Assembly: GCA_051453625.1 (NCBI GenBank)
Contig: JBOZIK010000001.1
Location: 88,607,629 to 88,671,628 of the forward strand
Length of the DNA: 64,000 nt
Direction of reading: 5' to 3'
DNA from: Welwitschia mirabilis
Lineage: Eukaryota > Gnetophyta > Gnetopsida > Welwitschiales
Part shown: positions 51,501 to 61,730 of the stretch, one piece after another
Numbering within the stretch: position 1 is the first letter of the stretch
Layout of the letters: each line of letters starts with the position of its first letter
The notes under the pieces: generated by a model
The model's input: the letters and a program-made list of their open reading frames with translations, nothing else
The model's database searches: none
Told to the model about the DNA's origin: nothing
Translations under genes and position numbers: made by a program

Positions 51501-54500
51501 GATGCTAATAATAATAAAATCTTGACATATTCTAATATACACCTTTCTAGACATAGGTTGTATAATCTGCATTATTGTTTAATTCATTCCTCTTATATTA
51601 TGAATTAATATCTATAAAGTAACATATGCACGGAATACCATTAGTTGGTGAAAATTATTTTGAACTAATATCAAAAACCATGTCGCACCCCACCATTTCA
51701 AAAATTAGCTAAAAATTTAATAATTCAAGTAAGCAAGAAATTCTAGTATACTTATGTGAATCTAGATCAAATTCCAATGGCCATAATATATGTATTTATG
51801 CATCTATCGGTATGTTCATATTTAAAATAAAAGTTTTCTAAATAGTAAAAATAAGAAAGATATAGAGACCTGAAATAACATTTTACAGAGGGAATGTTAA
51901 ACTTAAAACTTTTGGTGACATATTCTCTATGGAATATAATCATGAGAATTACCCAAATGAATCATTTAATTACATGAAAGGCTTCATAGAAGTTCTAGAA
52001 TTAAGAAAGGCATCCAAATATTTAAATACATAACCTTCTAAGTAGGGGATGAGTGTTCCATTAGTTGAACTACCATCCTATTAGTTTTTACCAAATATTA
52101 AAAAAACAAAAAAAAGGAAAAACATTTTAGAGTGTAAATTAACCACTTAAAAAGTAAAAGTTAATTTATTTTATAAGATTATTACATTGCATGGAAATAC
52201 AAAAATATATAAAAGCTTACATATTTATCATTTACATGTTTTATGACAAAAATATAGAAAAACACAAAAACAACATATAATGAGGTATAAAGTAAGATTA
52301 TTATAAATATCTAATGAAATAGGCTATTATCATTAAAGCATGAAAATATAAAACTATATAAAAAGTTAAATATTTAGCATTTACTTGTTTTATGATATAA
52401 ATATTAAAAAACAAAAAATGATGTATATAAGTTATAACCGAAGATTATTTCAAATATGTAATGTAATGATCTATTATCATTAAAGCATTTAATAAAGTAA
52501 CTTTTTCATTTCTAAAATTAAAGTAAATAGGGAAAAAACTCAATAGAAATTTTAAAAAAAGCATTTCCATCAAAAACTTCATCATATCTATGTAATATTA
52601 AAAACACGTCTTGTAATCATATCACAACACATGACATGAAGGGCAGTTTAACTTCACAATTTTGCCAAGGGGTCTACCTTTGAGACCATCTCTCTAAGGT
52701 TCTTAAATGATTAGTTTGGGTTTGTAACTGATTACAAGAACTTGTACTCTACCCCAAACTACTACCAAACAATTCTTATGTTGTGTGCCGAAGAATGTAA
52801 ATCATGTTAAGCATCATTTTCACAAGAATCATATCCATTAAGCCAAACCTTAGTTTCTTAGATTAATACATTTAAATATTGAGATATGTTTACTAAATAA
52901 CTTCATATTTAATAAAATATACTATAAATTATAATAATTTTAACACCTAATTTAATGACTTTGACATTTTAATTCTTTAATCAAATTTCATTAACCATTG
53001 ATCATAGGGCTAAGTAACATCTTCTCAGAAACATGCACATGTAATACAACATCCAAATTATACTGTTAATACTTGTATGTCATATTATTATTAATTGAAT
53101 ATCCAAGTTCTAATGTCATGATTTTATTTTGTGAAATTCATATCCTCCAAGTAGCAAAGTTAACTACATGAAACTTTCCTAAGGTTATGTAAATGTAAGA
53201 ATCAATTTCATAACATTAAATGCTTGGTCAAAAGAATCAAATGTTTTATAAAATGATGAATTATTACTTTGAAAAATGAAAAGGTAAATTATTTATATAT
53301 ATATATATTTAAAGAACTAAGCAAAGTCTAATGAAGGTTTTTCCAAAGAATACTTCTCTAAAGATTTATTACTAGTATAATAAGTTGAGTTATAAATCAT
53401 TACACATATACTAATTGTATACATTTCGTTAGTTGCTTTCTAATTATTGTCACATTCTATTATAACGTAATGATGTTAGAAAATAGCAGTTAAATAGTAA
53501 CTCTAATTTTTTGGTAATTTAGTAATAAATTTATCATGTTAATTATGAAAAAAATCTAAGATTCAAATTCTAAGTAGCTATATTTGTAAGATAATCAAAT
53601 GTTTAACAAATAATTGTAAAATTATGAAGGTTATAAATATGGATTCTTAAATGCATCAATGCATTAATCTAACCTTAGCCATGTTCATTTATCTAAGATG
53701 CTTATTATCTTGATTCTACGGATGATCTAATCATTCATAAGATTGAGGTACTTTTCATTTATTTTTTAAAATTAGAATTTACCTTATCATTAATTGATTT
53801 TAATATATTATACATCGATTTCATAATCCTTTTTTCAATTAGATTTATATAACATTTCTTGTGTCAATATTAAAGTTGGTAGCATTAAAAAATTTAGAAA
53901 TATTTAAATTTATTATGTTTAGTATTTTGCATTAGAACTTTTGATTTTTTGCAAAGTTTTATTAAGACATCTAATATTAGATATTACTAGTTGCTTTTGT
54001 TTAAGCATAACAAATTTTAATGGTCTTATTTTAATTACTTTCATTAATTCATATCTTTTTAATGAAGTCACAATAGCAATTTATTATAGGTTTCTTTCTA
54101 AACATTCTATTACTCAGAGTATTAAGCTTTAAATTTCGTATGAATTCCCTTCCTTTTCTCTTGAGCCTTTGATTTGGAGCTCTTCTCTAATTTGTAATCC
54201 ACATTGAATAGTTATGTGATTTCTTTTTTTTTTTGTTTGAAATATTAAAAAGTTTTGTAACCAAAAAAATTTTATTATAGGTTTCTATTTTTATAGCCTC
54301 AAAAATGTGTATACATTTCAAGTATTGATTACTTAAAAAGTTTTTCATATTTTTATTCTTATGCTCCTTTTAACAAAAACCAAGTTTTATATTGTAAAAG
54401 CTTTAAGCATTATGAAGTCCTAGCTAAATAATTAATCATGAATAACATACAAACATTATCCATAATTCTTTTTCAAATCAAATTAGATAAGTTTTAAATG

Positions 54501-54688
54501 ATAACCTTTTACCTTATTATAAATACTATTATCATATAGTGCTCATTATTAATTAGTACTACATGCAAATTATAAAGCATAGAGAATTTTAATTATAATA
54601 ATTAATAGATTATTTAAAGATGGCAAAAAAAGATGAAAAAAAAGCCTAACTAATTTAATAAAAATCATTAAAGATATGTATAAATATA
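48549..54688. other. AT-rich intergenic DNA with degraded repeats
   Basis: No credible gene. The first 1.2 kb matches the old repeat at 43.5-44.4 kb. An LTR-like segment starts near 51,684. The rest consists of long A/T runs, with a short TA microsatellite at about 53,297-53,309. ORFs in this stretch are short and lack exon-like composition. Confidence 0.55.
51684..52760. repeat. Possible LTR relic (Ty3/gypsy-like end)
   Basis: TGTCGCACCCCACC at 51,684 resembles the TGTCACACCCC end common in plant gypsy LTRs. It is preceded by AATATCAAAAACCA, which could be a decayed primer site. Downstream sequence to about 52,090 matches repeats at 39.8-40.7 kb, and a GC-richer block near 52,670-52,760 recalls an LTR promoter region. 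No partner LTR with a matching border was found. Confidence 0.35.
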
Positions 54689-54694
54689 TTTATT
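54689..54694 (-). terminator. Candidate polyadenylation signal of the NTF2-like gene
   Basis: Minus strand AATAAA, about 135 bases past the stop codon. In DNA this AT-rich the hexamer occurs often by chance, so position is its only support. Confidence 0.25.
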
Positions 54695-54828
54695 AATAAA
54701 CATATCCTTATTGTAATTCAACAATCATGAAGCTACAAAGGAAAGAATAATAATAAGAAGAACCTATAGTAACTTAATAAAATAATTTTAAATGTTTCTT
54801 ATAGAGATTATTAATTGGTCAACATGAC

Positions 54829-56927
54829 TTACTTTGGGCTTTGAAAGAGCCTTACAAATCCATGAATCATTTTGATCAACCAACTCAAACAAAACAAAAT
54901 AGTCCTAATTAATCTATTGTAGTATTTTAAAACAGGATAAACCATTATCGTTACTGGGGGCTTCAGGTATTGCTCATATAGTACTTCAATTCTTCCAGAG
55001 ATACTTGATGAATTGAGTAAGATACCTATAAAAATATTAAATAATATTAGTTTCATTTAACATTTAACTTTTAATAAACTAAAATTTATTGAATTGATTT
55101 TACTTACTTTTGGCTAAGGTTGGAAATAATTCAAAAAAGGAGTTACTTGCTCCTAGGAATGCCTAATAAAACAAAGAAATATGTTAATTTTAATGTAGTA
55201 TTTAATTTCTATATAAAGTAATGCATGATAATAAAAGAAACTTACCAGCATCCAATTGCCTTGTTTAAGAGGAGATTCCATAAATTCATGAATATCCCTA
55301 CATGTAAAGTAGAGTTATTAAGATAACCAACCAAATGAATAAAATCATCCTAATAGAATTAGGAATTACATACAACAGATTATTGTAAAGAAGTTGATGA
55401 TTATAATTGTTTAAAGCTATTATATATCATGTTAAAGATTAGAAGTCTAAAACTTCTTACTTTAAGTAGAATTAAAGTAATAGAGATATAATCAAGAGAC
55501 AAGAGAATAAGATGTTGAGAAGATGATAAATGGTTAGACTATAGTGTTTTAGAAAGGAGAATTGTGGGTGAAGAAAAAACTTTTAACAAGAATGAATAGT
55601 GAAGAGATAAAGATGCACACAATGAGATAAACATGTGACGTGGAAAGAAAGAATTAGGGATTGGTTAACTTTAAAAAGTTTAAAGTGTTAATGAAAGGAG
55701 AGAAATATTCAAGAATTTATTGATACAATTGAAAGCACATAAGGGACTTGAGTCAAGAAACACTACTATAAAAAAGTACATTATGAAAAAAATGTGAAAG
55801 GAAAAACATTTAAAGTGAGTTGTATAAAGTGAGTTGATGTAAATAGGCATTCAAAACTATAAGTTGTAGACGAAATTAATTGTGAAAAGGATGGGAGACA
55901 ATGTAAAATGTCTTACAAGTTCCATAAGAAAAGCACACGAAAAAAAGGCTTAGATAATTATTACATTAAAAATCTTGCTCTTTAGGCTTCACCACTCAAA
56001 AAATAAAAGAATAAATGTTAAAATATTATACTAATGTAACTAACTTGATAAGCAACTTAGGTCCCTCCTTGGCACAACTAAAGATGGTACAACCCTTGGT
56101 TAAAGGAAACTCTACTCCATCCCATTCTGAAATAAACATCGTTATTAAAAATAAGTCAATTCTAATTAATTAATAAATTAACATAGAGTAGCAACAAATC
56201 ACTTGCACCAACGGCTATAAATACGAGAAGTCTCTACCAAGATGCCAGAGAGCTGCAACTTTGAGTTCAGGCCCTCCGCAGATACTCTCGATGCGAAACA
56301 TCATTCGCTTTCCCATCGTTTCCATCAAAGATCGGATGAATTGCAGAGTTCCCTTCACAAACGAAGACATAAGTTCGGTCATTGCTCAAAATGCGTATCA
56401 TTTAATGAACAAAACATCATTCCAAATAATTCATTTGCAGAAGAAACTACAGCTCTCCCGTAGAAGGCTCCCCCGTGCGCGAAAGATCGAAAAATGCAGG
56501 TTCCCGCGATGATATCTGCAAGCGCGTTAAGATCTCGGCTGTTGATCGCTTCGTAAAATCCCCAAACTACAGCCATTGCAGCGTCGCTTCTTTCAGCTGA
56601 GATTCTAGCATAATATTCTTCCTCTTGCTTTACAAGATCCGAATCATCTGCTTCAAATTTTGCGCCAGTCTCTCCTCCCTCTCTTCTTGGCAGGCCTGTC
56701 TCGTCTGCTTCTGGATCCTTCTTTGATTTTGCAGCCACTCGTAGGGTCACAAATCTGCCTTTCGTCGAAATCCTAGTTAGGGTTGCGAATTTCTTCTTAG
56801 GGCTGATGCAGATTAGGTTTTGGATTGGACGCTGTAACGTCGGCAAAGTTGCGGACCTTTTCTGCGCGAGACATGTTTTTGTTGAGTTCAAGCAGAACGC
56901 GGAGGAGCTAATTGAGAGGGAAGCCAT
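54829..56927 (-). CDS. NTF2-like (SnoaL-like) protein, probably plastid-targeted; six exons
   Basis: Exons, in coding order: 56927-56451, 56352-56238, 56126-56045, 55297-55246, 55162-55108, 55025-54829. All introns are GT-AG (98, 111, 747, 83 and 82 bp), and the joined frame is open for 325 codons with the stop at 54829-54831. Residues 1 to about 65 are rich in Ser, Thr, Lys and Arg and begin MASLSISSSAF, like a plastid transit peptide (inferred). The NTF2-like fold starts at about residue 116 (VVWGFYEAINSRDLNALADI), with FYGRA at 155-159, WHLEWDG at 195-201 and FPLTKGC at 204-210; FMESPLKQG follows at 230-238. The last exon adds a tail with a hydrophobic stretch at about 298-321, possibly a membrane or amphipathic helix. 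Plant relatives are annotated as NTF2 family proteins of unknown substrate; no enzymatic role can be claimed. The ATG has a good plant context (CCAATGGC). The exons are far GC-richer than the surroundings. Exon 1 reads on past its donor for 23 more codons, which would mislead an ORF caller. Confidence 0.88.
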
Positions 56928-57029
56928 TGGAAATCAGAGTCGGAGTCGGAACGATGGATGGCGGATGGAAATGTCTCTGGTGCGTTTAAGGATTTATTTT
57001 AGATCGAACTCTTTCAGAACAAGTTTACG
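56928..57029. promoter_or_regulatory. Short divergent intergenic region, candidate bidirectional promoter
   Basis: 102 bp separate the ATG of the NTF2-like gene (minus strand) from the ATG of the gene candidate at 57030 (plus strand). No TATA box is obvious; GGAGTCGG and GATGGATGGCGGATGG repeats give it a GC-rich character unlike the rest of the window. Both 5' leaders must fit here or overlap the other gene. The call depends on the second gene being real. Confidence 0.45.
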
Positions 57030-57383
57030 ATGATGCTTTCGAAATGTTTAATCGTTTCCGTTCCTCGATTCCAGCCGCAGTATCAAGAAAGTAATATCTT
57101 TTGCTTTGCTTCGATCAAGCAAGGTATTTTCCTGTCAATTAGATGTTCCATTCTTCTCCTGCAAGTCTTTTCTGAAAGATTTTCTGCACTCTGGTCACCC
57201 ATCATTATGAGATACCGATTCCTTTTCTCAGGAAAGAGGAGAATTTCTGATACTCCTTTAGTTTCGGTGGGACTTTATGAATGCCAGACATCCTGGAATC
57301 CTAAAGCCTCCCCTGCTGAAGAAAGGCATAAGTCTGGACTCTGGAGAAAGTTGAAAACAGAACAGATAAACTTCTTTGATGAG
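57030..57383 (+). CDS. Unrecognised divergent gene, first two exons (3' end unresolved)
   Basis: Exon 1 is 57030-57123, exon 2 57232-57383. The donor AAG|GTATTT, the pyrimidine-rich acceptor CCTTTTCTCAG|GA and a second donor GATGAG|GTAACT fit plant splice rules, and joining the exons keeps one frame for 82 codons. An in-frame TAG at 57000-57002 supports the ATG at 57030 (ATGATG). The N-terminal part (MMLSKCLIVSVPRFQPQYQ) could be an organelle-targeting sequence. The rest, including VSVGLYECQTSWNPKASPAE and HKSGLWRKLKTEQINFFDE, is hydrophilic and basic, with no domain I know. GC content is exon-like up to about 57,700. The next exon is not certain: acceptors end at 57451, 57465 and 57551. The last would give a frame ending at 57671. 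Alternatively further exons lie in the AT-rich DNA beyond, or this is a gene fragment. Confidence 0.45.
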
Positions 57384-57729
57384 GTAACTTCTGCATCGGC
57401 TTGCCTTGCGTCAGCGCCATAGATGGTTTAACTGTGCTAAAGTTCTTCAAGTTTGCTTTTATCAGTCCACCTATCGTCACTACTGCGCTTCAAATTGGAT
57501 GCCTCCTGGAAATTGGAAACATTTTATGTTGCGGACTTGGAAACGCTGAAGTCTGGCAGGATACCAGGGCAACGGATCGATGATCGGCTCCTGGCATTCT
57601 CCCTTGAAGCTTGTCAAAGCAGCTCATCCTTGGGAATGGAATCTTTAATTGGAGGGAACGTTGAAAAGTGAATTCTTTATCTCTTAATTTCTTTTGTAGA
57701 TTATTAGATTTTCTTTGCATCTTTCTCAA
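57384..57729 (+). other. GC-richer region likely holding the next exon or 3' UTR of the divergent gene
   Basis: Composition stays exon-like to about 57,700 and then drops abruptly to AT-rich DNA. One plus-strand frame is open to a stop at 57669-57671 and includes SGRIPGQRIDDRLLAFSLEA; joined to exon 2 through the acceptor after 57551 it would stay in frame, but that acceptor lacks a pyrimidine tract. A different acceptor after 57465 would give a 27-codon tail ending at 57549. I cannot choose between them from sequence. Confidence 0.35.
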
Positions 57730-60214
57730 AACCTAAATTACGAAATTAATGTCTAAAATAGAGGTGTTATTAAAAAACATATCAAATATTATGAGATATT
57801 TGTAAAAGCGAGTGTAAAAATTAAATTTTCAATATCTCATTCTTAGATTTTGTCTCCTTATTTTTCTCATGCTTGAATGTTAGTATTTTAATTAGAGGAT
57901 TATAGTAGCTTTGACAGAAAAATGCAAGGACCTTAAACTTTTGATATATTTTATTTAAATTTTTTTAATATATTCAGAGATGTTATTTTTTAAACTGAAC
58001 CTGAAATTTTAAGACACTCGTTTTCTAATAGGATGTATGCTAATAATCTCTTTTATAGCTGGCAAAGGGATGATATATATATTTTAAGTGTTTAACATGG
58101 TAGACTTATGGTTAGTTTTATTTTTATCAATTTTCTATAAACAAATGTTGAAAATGATTTTTTATGTAATTTTTTATTTTTAAAGAATATTTTAAAAATG
58201 CTTTGAACCTTTAACCCAATTAGATGAGACAAAACATTAAAAATAGATTATAATGAAAATAAGAACAAAGGAAGCATGTAATCAAAATTTCTCATTTATT
58301 AACCAATTAGTTACTTTGCCAAGGTGGTTATTAAATCAAAAAGTATTTACCAACTTTCCTTTCCAACATGACAAGTAATCAAAAGAAGACCATGTGATGT
58401 AAGAAATTAATCAAAGTTAGAATAAAGAAAAATTATTAATTAATAATATTATTAATGAGTTTTTTCCTTTTCCTTTTCCCTTTGTTAATCTCTTTTTTAA
58501 TGAAAGTGGATTCGATTAATTGACAATTGAAAAATTAAAAATTACAGGCCATTGTGCAACATAACAGTTATTGATTATTAGCAAGCATCAATTACAGTTG
58601 CATTTTCACTAGAATCCATTAGCTGATAGGATCTCCTACGTTATACAAAAGGAACATACATTAAGGATAACTGTGTCCTGCTTTCATAACTAAAGATATT
58701 AGTGTGAATGCTTTGAAATGAAGAGGCACTGCAAAATTTCCATAACTTAAAGATCATTATAATTCTAGCTACTTTTGATGAATTATTTTAATACTCAACA
58801 GTAGAATTGTTAATGTTAAAAAAAGCATGCTCTAAAGAGATATCATGCAATCCAAAACTTCTTTTCAAACATTTAAAAGCACTAGTAGCTATAGGGCAAT
58901 TCCAGAAGGCATGTAAGAAACTTTATAAAATATTATAACCAATGCATAAAGAGGGATTAGTACTTACTTTATCATTTTATCACCAAATGGAAGGCTTTAA
59001 TTTAACCAACACTAGTAGAAGATGGATACTTTGGGTATAATATGGAATTTTCAAAGCTTTTTAGAAATGTTATTCCATATTTCTACAACAAACTCCACAT
59101 TCCGTTTCCTATATCATTTCCTCTTAAAGTTTTAATTCATAACATTATCATGCATTAAAACTAAATAATCTCTTTTTTTGTTATTATTGAAAAGGTTATA
59201 AGAAGTAGGTTAATACCAATTTGTGATGATTTTATTATTATTTTATTGTATGTTTCTTTGTGATGATTTTTTAAATCAAAGAGAAGTGAGCTATCTCAAA
59301 TGACATAATAGTAGAATGATTAGTAGATCAAATTTTACTATGAATATACTAGATGAAAGCATATAATCTAATGAGATACTACAATGACAGCTAACATAAT
59401 TGTTAATCCCGAGATATAAAGACTTACCTTAAAAATTTCCCTCTTAACATGGGGAATATCAAATACTTTTCTAAGTTAGTTATTATTAATTAAAGCGTAC
59501 TGCTTCTTAAGATATAATTAATTATAGGCCACATTCAATAATTGTAGGATAAGATGTTATTACACATATCACAATGATAGTTCAAAATATATTACACATT
59601 CTATAGTAATAGAAAATGTATAAAGAATGTAAGATTTAAAAATATAGGATAAGGAACTTAAAATGTTATGTAATCACTTACTAGTCCCTACTTTTGACAA
59701 TTTTGTTTCTTAGAATTATAACTTATACATGTGTACATAATTGTTTATTATCATATCAATATGCTTAGCTATAGGTAAATTTTTCTTTACATGTTTTAGA
59801 GTTAAACATAACATAATAATCCATTCTTAATAATTTTCTAATTTTTTAACTTTATTTTTCAAGAATTCCACCAAAAACTAACCTTTATGAAATAACTTTA
59901 AGAAAACAAGCTAAAAAATCAATAAGAAACATAAGGGGAGTCATATTTCCTATTTTGTTCTTACTTTTAATGCTTTCAAAGTTACCAAGTATAGTTTTTA
60001 TTTGTGATCAAGACAAGTGAGGCAATCTAGTAAAATTGTTCATCCACAAACAAAGCATAACTAATACTTATAGTATTTTTAGATTTAATTTTATTTGTAT
60101 TAGATTATTATTATATACTATTTTTAATTTCTTTAACTAATACTAAAATCTCCTATTTATATTACTAGCTGAGGAGATGAGATCATCAATGAACCCTTTT
60201 TATCATAAAGCATA

Positions 60215-60218
<4 letters not shown>
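57730..60218. other. AT-rich intergenic DNA with a LINE relic
   Basis: The GC island ends here. Apart from the LINE fragment at about 58.8-59.1 kb I see no coding signal. It could be a long intron of the divergent gene, but no later exon was recognised. Confidence 0.5.
58790..59140 (-). pseudogene. LINE ORF2 C-terminal relic (reverse-transcriptase zinc-binding region)
   Basis: On the minus strand a segment reads WNNISKK, then KFHIIPKVSIFY, then PSLCIGYN, then HAFWNCPIATSAFKCLKRSF. This matches the plant LINE pattern IWKxxxPPKVxxFxW, CxxC, HxFxxCPxAxxVW (zf-RVT family). Frameshifts and an in-frame stop break it. It is a fragment without the rest of ORF2. Confidence 0.55.
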
Positions 60219-60266
<48 letters not shown>

Positions 60267-61015
60267 NNNNNNNNNNNNNNNNNNNNNNNNNNNNNNNNNN
60301 NNNNNNNNNNNNNNNNNNNNNNNNNNNNNNNNNNNNNNNNNNNNNNNNNNNNNNNNNNNNNNNNNNNNNNNNNNNNNNNNNNNNNNNNNNNNNNNNNNNN
60401 NNNNNNNNNNNNNNNNNNNNNNNNNNNNNNNNNNNNNNNNNNNNNNNNNNNNNNNNNNNNNNNNNNNNNNNNNNNNNNNNNNNNNNNNNNNNNNNNNNNN
60501 NNNNNNNNNNNNNNNNNNNNNNNNNNNNNNNNNNNNNNNNNNNNNNNNNNNNNNNNNNNNNNNNNNNNNNNNNNNNNNNNNNNNNNNNNNNNNNNNNNNN
60601 NNNNNNNNNNNNNNNNNNNNNNNNNNNNNNNNNNNNNNNNNNNNNNNNNNNNNNNNNNNNNNNNNNNNNNNNNNNNNNNNNNNNNNNNNNNNNNNNNNNN
60701 NNNNNNNNNNNNNNNNNNNNNNNNNNNNNNNNNNNNNNNNNNNNNNNNNNNNNNNNNNNNNNNNNNNNNNNNNNNNNNNNNNNNNNNNNNNNNNNNNNNN
60801 NNNNNNNNNNNNNNNNNNNNNNNNNNNNNNNNNNNNNNNNNNNNNNNNNNNNNNNNNNNNNNNNNNNNNNNNNNNNNNNNNNNNNNNNNNNNNNNNNNNN
60901 NNNNNNNNNNNNNNNNNNNNNNNNNNNNNNNNNNNNNNNNNNNNNNNNNNNNNNNNNNNNNNNNNNNNNNNNNNNNNNNNNNNNNNNNNNNNNNNNNNNN
61001 NNNNNNNNNNNNNNN

Positions 61016-61086
<71 letters not shown>
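60219..61086. repeat. Very long (CT)n microsatellite interrupted by a 749-bp gap
   Basis: Pure TC/CT repeats run from 60219 to the gap at 60267 and again from 61016 to 61086. If the gap is all repeat and its length is a real estimate, the array is close to 870 bp. The long Arg-Glu ORF on the other strand is only the translation of this repeat across N. Confidence 0.9.
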
Positions 61087-61089
<3 letters not shown>

Positions 61090-61130
61090 GGTTTCTCCTT
61101 TAGAACATATAACATGAATTTTGACTAATA

Positions 61131-61557
61131 TAACTCCTAGAAGTTTTATACCCTAAAATTTTAGTAATTTAAAAATTTTATAAGGTAAAAAATCTAGAAT
61201 TTAAAAGAGTTTAGGATTAATAAGATTTTTGAAGTTAAAAGATTTAGCAGTTCAGAAAAACTTAAGAGCTAAAACTCTAGGAGTTAAAAAACCATAGGAT
61301 TTAAAAAATTTTATAAGTTTAAAAATTTAATTAAAAATTTTAACAGTTTGAAAATTTATGTGTTCAAAAAAAAACTTTATGAGTTAAATCTTTTAAAAGC
61401 TTAAAAATTTAAAATCTTAAAAAATTAGGAGTTAAAAAATTTTAGGAGCTAAAAAATTTTACTAGTTAAGAAATTTTTAGTAGTTAAAAATTTTAAAAGT
61501 TAGAAAAAATTAGACATTAAAAAATTAAGAGATAAAACATTTTACAAATTAAATAAA
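61131..61557. repeat. AT-rich minisatellite with a 17-bp unit
   Basis: Degenerate units of the type TTAGGAGTTAAAAAATT follow each other; from about 61,425 several are exactly 17 bp (TTAGGAGTTAAAAAATT, TTAGGAGCTAAAAAATT, TTACTAGTTAAGAAATT). Earlier units are more diverged, with some longer spacing. About 20-25 units in total. It starts only some 45 bp from the CT array. Confidence 0.75.
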
Positions 61558-61644
61558 TTACGTTAGTAATGATGTCTTTATTAAATGGAAGACCATGCAT
61601 TTTGATAATTACTTAATTATATAGTAACAAAAAGTTAATTATTA

Positions 61645-61730
61645 TGGTCCAAGACAACTTACCTTGATTGTAAGATCAAGGGATATACAAACCTAAGGTC
61701 TTGGATTCAAATCCATATAAAGGTTAAGGG
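61645..61730 (+). repeat. Possible SINE or tRNA-derived sequence
   Basis: GGTCTTGGATTCAAATCC matches a pol III B box region (GGTTCGAATCC with the CpG lost) and is preceded at tRNA-like distance by a possible A box near ACAACTTACCTTGATTG. The A box is poor, and no target duplication was established. Confidence 0.4.

Larger units (their letters stand above)
1619..61015. other. Assembly gaps (24 runs of N)
   Basis: N runs of 100 start at 1619, 3879, 4498, 8012, 12261, 13022, 14440, 19297, 20990, 22164, 27267, 30538, 32056, 32425, 32828, 34121, 41149 and 46470. Runs of other lengths are 22564-22713, 28721-29018, 35057-35417, 35706-35774, 45898-45907 and 60267-61015. Most of the 100-N runs are flanked by near-identical direct sequence that ends and restarts at the gap. 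ORFs spanning these runs are not evidence of genes. Confidence 0.95.

Noticed and set aside
56242-56512. Plus-strand ORFs of 73 and 83 codons
   Set aside because: They lie antisense to exons 1 and 2 of the NTF2-like gene, whose splice sites and motifs are convincing; they are shadows of its codon composition.
56806-57033. Plus-strand ORF of 75 codons
   Set aside because: Mostly antisense to exon 1 of the NTF2-like gene, including its transit-peptide region, with no support of its own.
57490-57729. Minus-strand ORF of 79 codons
   Set aside because: Overlaps the GC-rich end of the plus-strand candidate, has no motif, and no splice signals connect it to anything.
60186-61115. 309-codon minus-strand ORF rich in Arg-Glu
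   Set aside because: It is the translation of the CT microsatellite and of 749 N; not a gene.
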